A stretch of 64,000 nucleotides of DNA from Devosia sp. (GTDB lineage Bacteria; Pseudomonadota; Alphaproteobacteria; Rhizobiales; Devosiaceae). Position 1 is the first letter of the stretch; the number at the start of each line of letters is the position of its first letter. Shown in pieces: positions 62,010-64,000 of this stretch. Under the pieces are notes generated by a model. The model saw only the letters and a list, made by a program, of their open reading frames with translations. It did no database searches and was not told where the DNA came from. Location: contig NZ_JAFKHE010000015.1 in assembly GCF_017307495.1 (NCBI RefSeq), positions 124,001 to 188,000 on the forward strand, given 5' to 3'. A program made the position numbers and the translations under genes.

Positions 62010-62762
62010 ATGACAGGTTTCAAGGGCAAGGTCGCGATCGTCACTGGCGGCGCCTCGGGCATCGGCGAGGCCGTGGCCAAGGCCTTGGCGGCGGGCGGGG
62101 CAAAGGTCGTGGTAGCGGATCTCAATGCTGATGCCGCCAAGGCGACGGCCGACGCGCTGACCAAGGCCGGGGGCACCGCCGCGGGCTTTGCCGTCGACGT
62201 CGCCGATCCCAAGCAGAACGAGGCCATGGTTGCCTTCGCGCAGAAGACCTACGGCGGCCTGCATCTGGCCGTGAACAATGCCGGCATCGGCGGCCCCCCC
62301 GCCCCCGCCGGGGAGTATCCGATCGACGGCTGGGACAAGGTGATCGGCATCAACCTCAACGGCGTGTTCTACGGCATGCGCTACGAGATTCCGGCCATGA
62401 TTGCCTCCGGCGGCGGCTCGATCGTCAACATCGCTTCGATCCTGGGCAGCGTCGGCTTCGCCAATTCGTCCGCCTATGTCGCGGCCAAGCACGGCGTCGT
62501 CGGCCTCACCAAGAATGCCGGTATCGAATATGCCAAGCAGGGCGTCCGGGTGAATGCCATCGGCCCCGGCTTCATCGACACGCCGCTGCTGAGCAAGAAC
62601 CTGACGCCCGACGCGCTGAAGTTCATCGCCGGACTGCATCCGATCGGCCGGCTCGGCAAGTCCGAGGAAGTCGCGGCGCTCACCACCTTCCTGCTCTCGG
62701 ATGCCGCCAGCTTCATCACCGGCAGCTACCACCTCGTCGATGGCGGCTACACGGCACAGTAG
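62010..62762 (+). CDS. Short-chain dehydrogenase/reductase (glucose-dehydrogenase-like)
   Basis: A 250-residue classical SDR. The nucleotide motif is VTGGASGIGEAV, then NNAGIGG, the catalytic Ser in NIASILGSVGFANSS, Tyr and Lys in YVAAKHGVVGLT, and the C-terminal IDTPLLSKN and DGGYTAQ. GGAGACTGAAG precedes the start. It is preceded by a 107-base gap, so it may have its own promoter, but orientation and context place it with the sugar catabolic genes. The substrate alcohol is unknown. Confidence 0.93.
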   Translation: MTGFKGKVAIVTGGASGIGEAVAKALAAGGAKVVVADLNADAAKATADALTKAGGTAAGFAVDVADPKQNEAMVAFAQKTYGGLHLAVNNAGIGGPPAPAGEYPIDGWDKVIGINLNGVFYGMRYEIPAMIASGGGSIVNIASILGSVGFANSSAYVAAKHGVVGLTKNAGIEYAKQGVRVNAIGPGFIDTPLLSKNLTPDALKFIAGLHPIGRLGKSEEVAALTTFLLSDAASFITGSYHLVDGGYTAQ

Positions 62763-62842
62763 GGCGACCGCATTTCGGTGAACTGCGGCTTGCGCCTCGC
62801 GCGCGGGCCGCTAATCTCCCCGCCAAAACGCGAGGAGACTCC

Positions 62843-63829
62843 ATGCATATCCTGATCATCGGTGCGGCCGGAATGATTGGCCGCAAGCTCACTTCCGCCC
62901 TCGTCGCGGCGGGGCAGGTGGGCGGCAAGCCGATCGAGAAACTGACCCTTGCCGACGTCATCGAGCCCGCCAGTGTCGCCTTCGGCGGCGCGGTCGAGAC
63001 GCTGGCTTCCGACCTGTCGGCGCCCGGTGCCGCGACCAGGCTCGTGTCGGGTCGGCCGGACCTGGTCTTTCATCTCGCGGCCATCGTGTCGGGCGAGGCG
63101 GAGGCCGATTTCGACAAGGGTTATCGCATCAATCTGGACGGCACGCGCTACCTGCTGGAGGCGATCCGGCAGGAGGGCCTGAAGCAGCCCTATGTGCCGC
63201 GCCTCGTCTTCACCTCGTCCATCGCCGTGTTCGGCGCGCCGTTCCCCGATGCCATCGGCGACGAGTTCTTCAACACACCACTCACCAGCTACGGTACGCA
63301 GAAAGCCATCTGCGAGCTGCTGCTCAGCGACTACTCGCGCAAGGGCTTCGTCGACGGCATCGGCATCCGACTGCCGACCATCGCCATCCGGCCGGGCAAG
63401 CCGAACGCCGCGGCGTCGGGCTTCTTTTCCAACATCCTGCGCGAGCCGCTGGTGGGGCAGGAGGCGATTCTGCCTGTTTCCAGGGACGTGCGGCACTGGT
63501 TCGCCAGCCCGCGTGCTGCCATCGGGTTCCTTATCCACGCCGCGGAACTGGACACCACGAGGCTCGGCTGGCGCCGCAACCTGTCGGCGCCGGGGCTCTC
63601 GGCGACGGTCGGCGAGGAGATCGAGGCCCTGCGCCGCGTTGCCGGCGAGAAGGCGGTGCGACTGATCCGCGAAGTCCCGGACCAGCGCATCATCGGCATG
63701 GTCGATGGCTGGCCGAAGAACTTCGCCGCCCGGCGCGCCGAGTCGCTGGGGTTCAAGGCAGAGAAGAATTTCGACGAGATCATCCGCATCCACGTCGAGG
63801 ACGAACTGGGCGGCAAGATCGGCGGCTGA
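62843..63829 (+). CDS. denD: NAD-dependent epimerase/dehydratase, D-erythronate dehydrogenase-like
   Basis: A 328-residue extended SDR. The Rossmann motif is ILIIGAAGMIGRKL, then DLVFHLAAIVSGEAEADF, the catalytic Ser in FTSSIAVFG and Tyr-Lys in YGTQKAICE, and LPTIAIRPGKPNAAAS. These features match the DenD group that oxidises D-erythronate at C2 in the four-carbon acid sugar pathway. The usual partners of DenD (OtnK kinase, OtnC aldolase, OtnI isomerase) are not seen in the window, so a related acid or sugar could be the true substrate. It is the last gene of the plus-strand cluster. Confidence 0.85.
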   Translation: MHILIIGAAGMIGRKLTSALVAAGQVGGKPIEKLTLADVIEPASVAFGGAVETLASDLSAPGAATRLVSGRPDLVFHLAAIVSGEAEADFDKGYRINLDGTRYLLEAIRQEGLKQPYVPRLVFTSSIAVFGAPFPDAIGDEFFNTPLTSYGTQKAICELLLSDYSRKGFVDGIGIRLPTIAIRPGKPNAAASGFFSNILREPLVGQEAILPVSRDVRHWFASPRAAIGFLIHAAELDTTRLGWRRNLSAPGLSATVGEEIEALRRVAGEKAVRLIREVPDQRIIGMVDGWPKNFAARRAESLGFKAEKNFDEIIRIHVEDELGGKIGG

Positions 63830-63853
63830 GGCCGCCTCGTCCGGCGGTTCGCC

Positions 63854-64000
63854 TCAGAACTGCCGGACCACCCGATGCGTCAGGAACGGCAGCAGCCGCC
63901 GCCGAGCGTGGACGGTGATCCCCATGTCGTGCCGGCGGATTTCGACCGGTGAATCCACCGCGAGCACGTGGTCTTCCTCGTGCAGCAGGTGGTCGCCGCC
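63854..64000 (-). CDS. Unidentified protein, C-terminal end only
   Basis: A minus-strand frame is open from the right window edge to a TGA at 63854, giving 48 residues that include HLLHEEDHVLAVDSPVEIRR and a basic tail RRRLLPFLTHRVVRQF. The His-rich and then beta-strand-like text reads like real coding sequence, but I cannot name a family. It converges on the DenD-like gene, 24 bases away. Confidence 0.5.
   Translation of the reverse strand, partial: GGDHLLHEEDHVLAVDSPVEIRRHDMGITVHARRRLLPFLTHRVVRQF

Overview
The window is high-GC, densely packed, mostly operonic DNA. It looks like a chromosome segment of an alphaproteobacterium of the order Hyphomicrobiales, possibly a Devosia-like genus. 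That placement is an inference from gene content: a HisKA_2-type sensor kinase, a DUF1127 protein, an NsrR-type Rrf2 regulator with a classic operator, PutA, sugar ABC systems paired with Gfo/Idh/MocA dehydrogenases, and TTAA-N7-TTAA (CtrA-type) boxes. I see no rRNA, tRNA, CRISPR array, transposase or integrase.

Layout. 1-350: 3' part of a DUF6671 zinc-ribbon gene. 586-9214: a peptide-uptake module with a Dpp-type ABC transporter on the minus strand and, divergently, M20 and M24 peptidases. Its binding protein appears circularly permuted. 9425-11902: an NsrR regulator with a good NsrR box, small membrane proteins and a TDT/SLAC1-type transporter. 12086-16782: a small secreted protein, a sensor kinase with a single-domain response regulator, a lipid-kinase-like protein, a metallophosphoesterase and a 47-residue DUF1127 protein. 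16827-20012: AraC regulator, YtkA/FixH-like protein, di-heme peroxidase and membrane protein.

20102-37540 is a large exopolysaccharide locus: GH5 glycanase, PaaK/CapK-like ligase, FemAB-like transferase, three GT4 glycosyltransferases, Wzx flippase, Wzz/GumC co-polymerase, GDP-mannose/UDP-glucose dehydrogenase, heparinase II/III-family protein, O-antigen-ligase/Wzy-like protein, undecaprenyl-phosphate sugar-1-phosphate transferase and a VanZ-like protein. Two perfect CtrA-type boxes precede its dehydrogenase and priming transferase genes.

38032-49794: an asymmetric heterodimeric ABC exporter, OsmC, a ClpP-fold periplasmic protein, trifunctional-length PutA without a DNA-binding domain, and an unusual pair (a lipoprotein followed by a protein with SH3-like and lysozyme-like regions).

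49795-63829 is a carbohydrate uptake and catabolism region. A minus-strand ABC operon (binding protein, two permeases, two Gfo/Idh/MocA dehydrogenases, ATPase) and a plus-strand operon (Gfo/Idh/MocA dehydrogenase, DUF993 protein, TIM-barrel isomerase, SDR, DenD-like dehydrogenase) flank a TetR regulator. The same TAAC-N6-GTTA operator lies upstream of both. Many GC-rich palindromic repeats sit between these genes, and one spacer holds a tandem duplication of a permease gene's 3' end. The window ends in the 3' part of an unidentified minus-strand gene.
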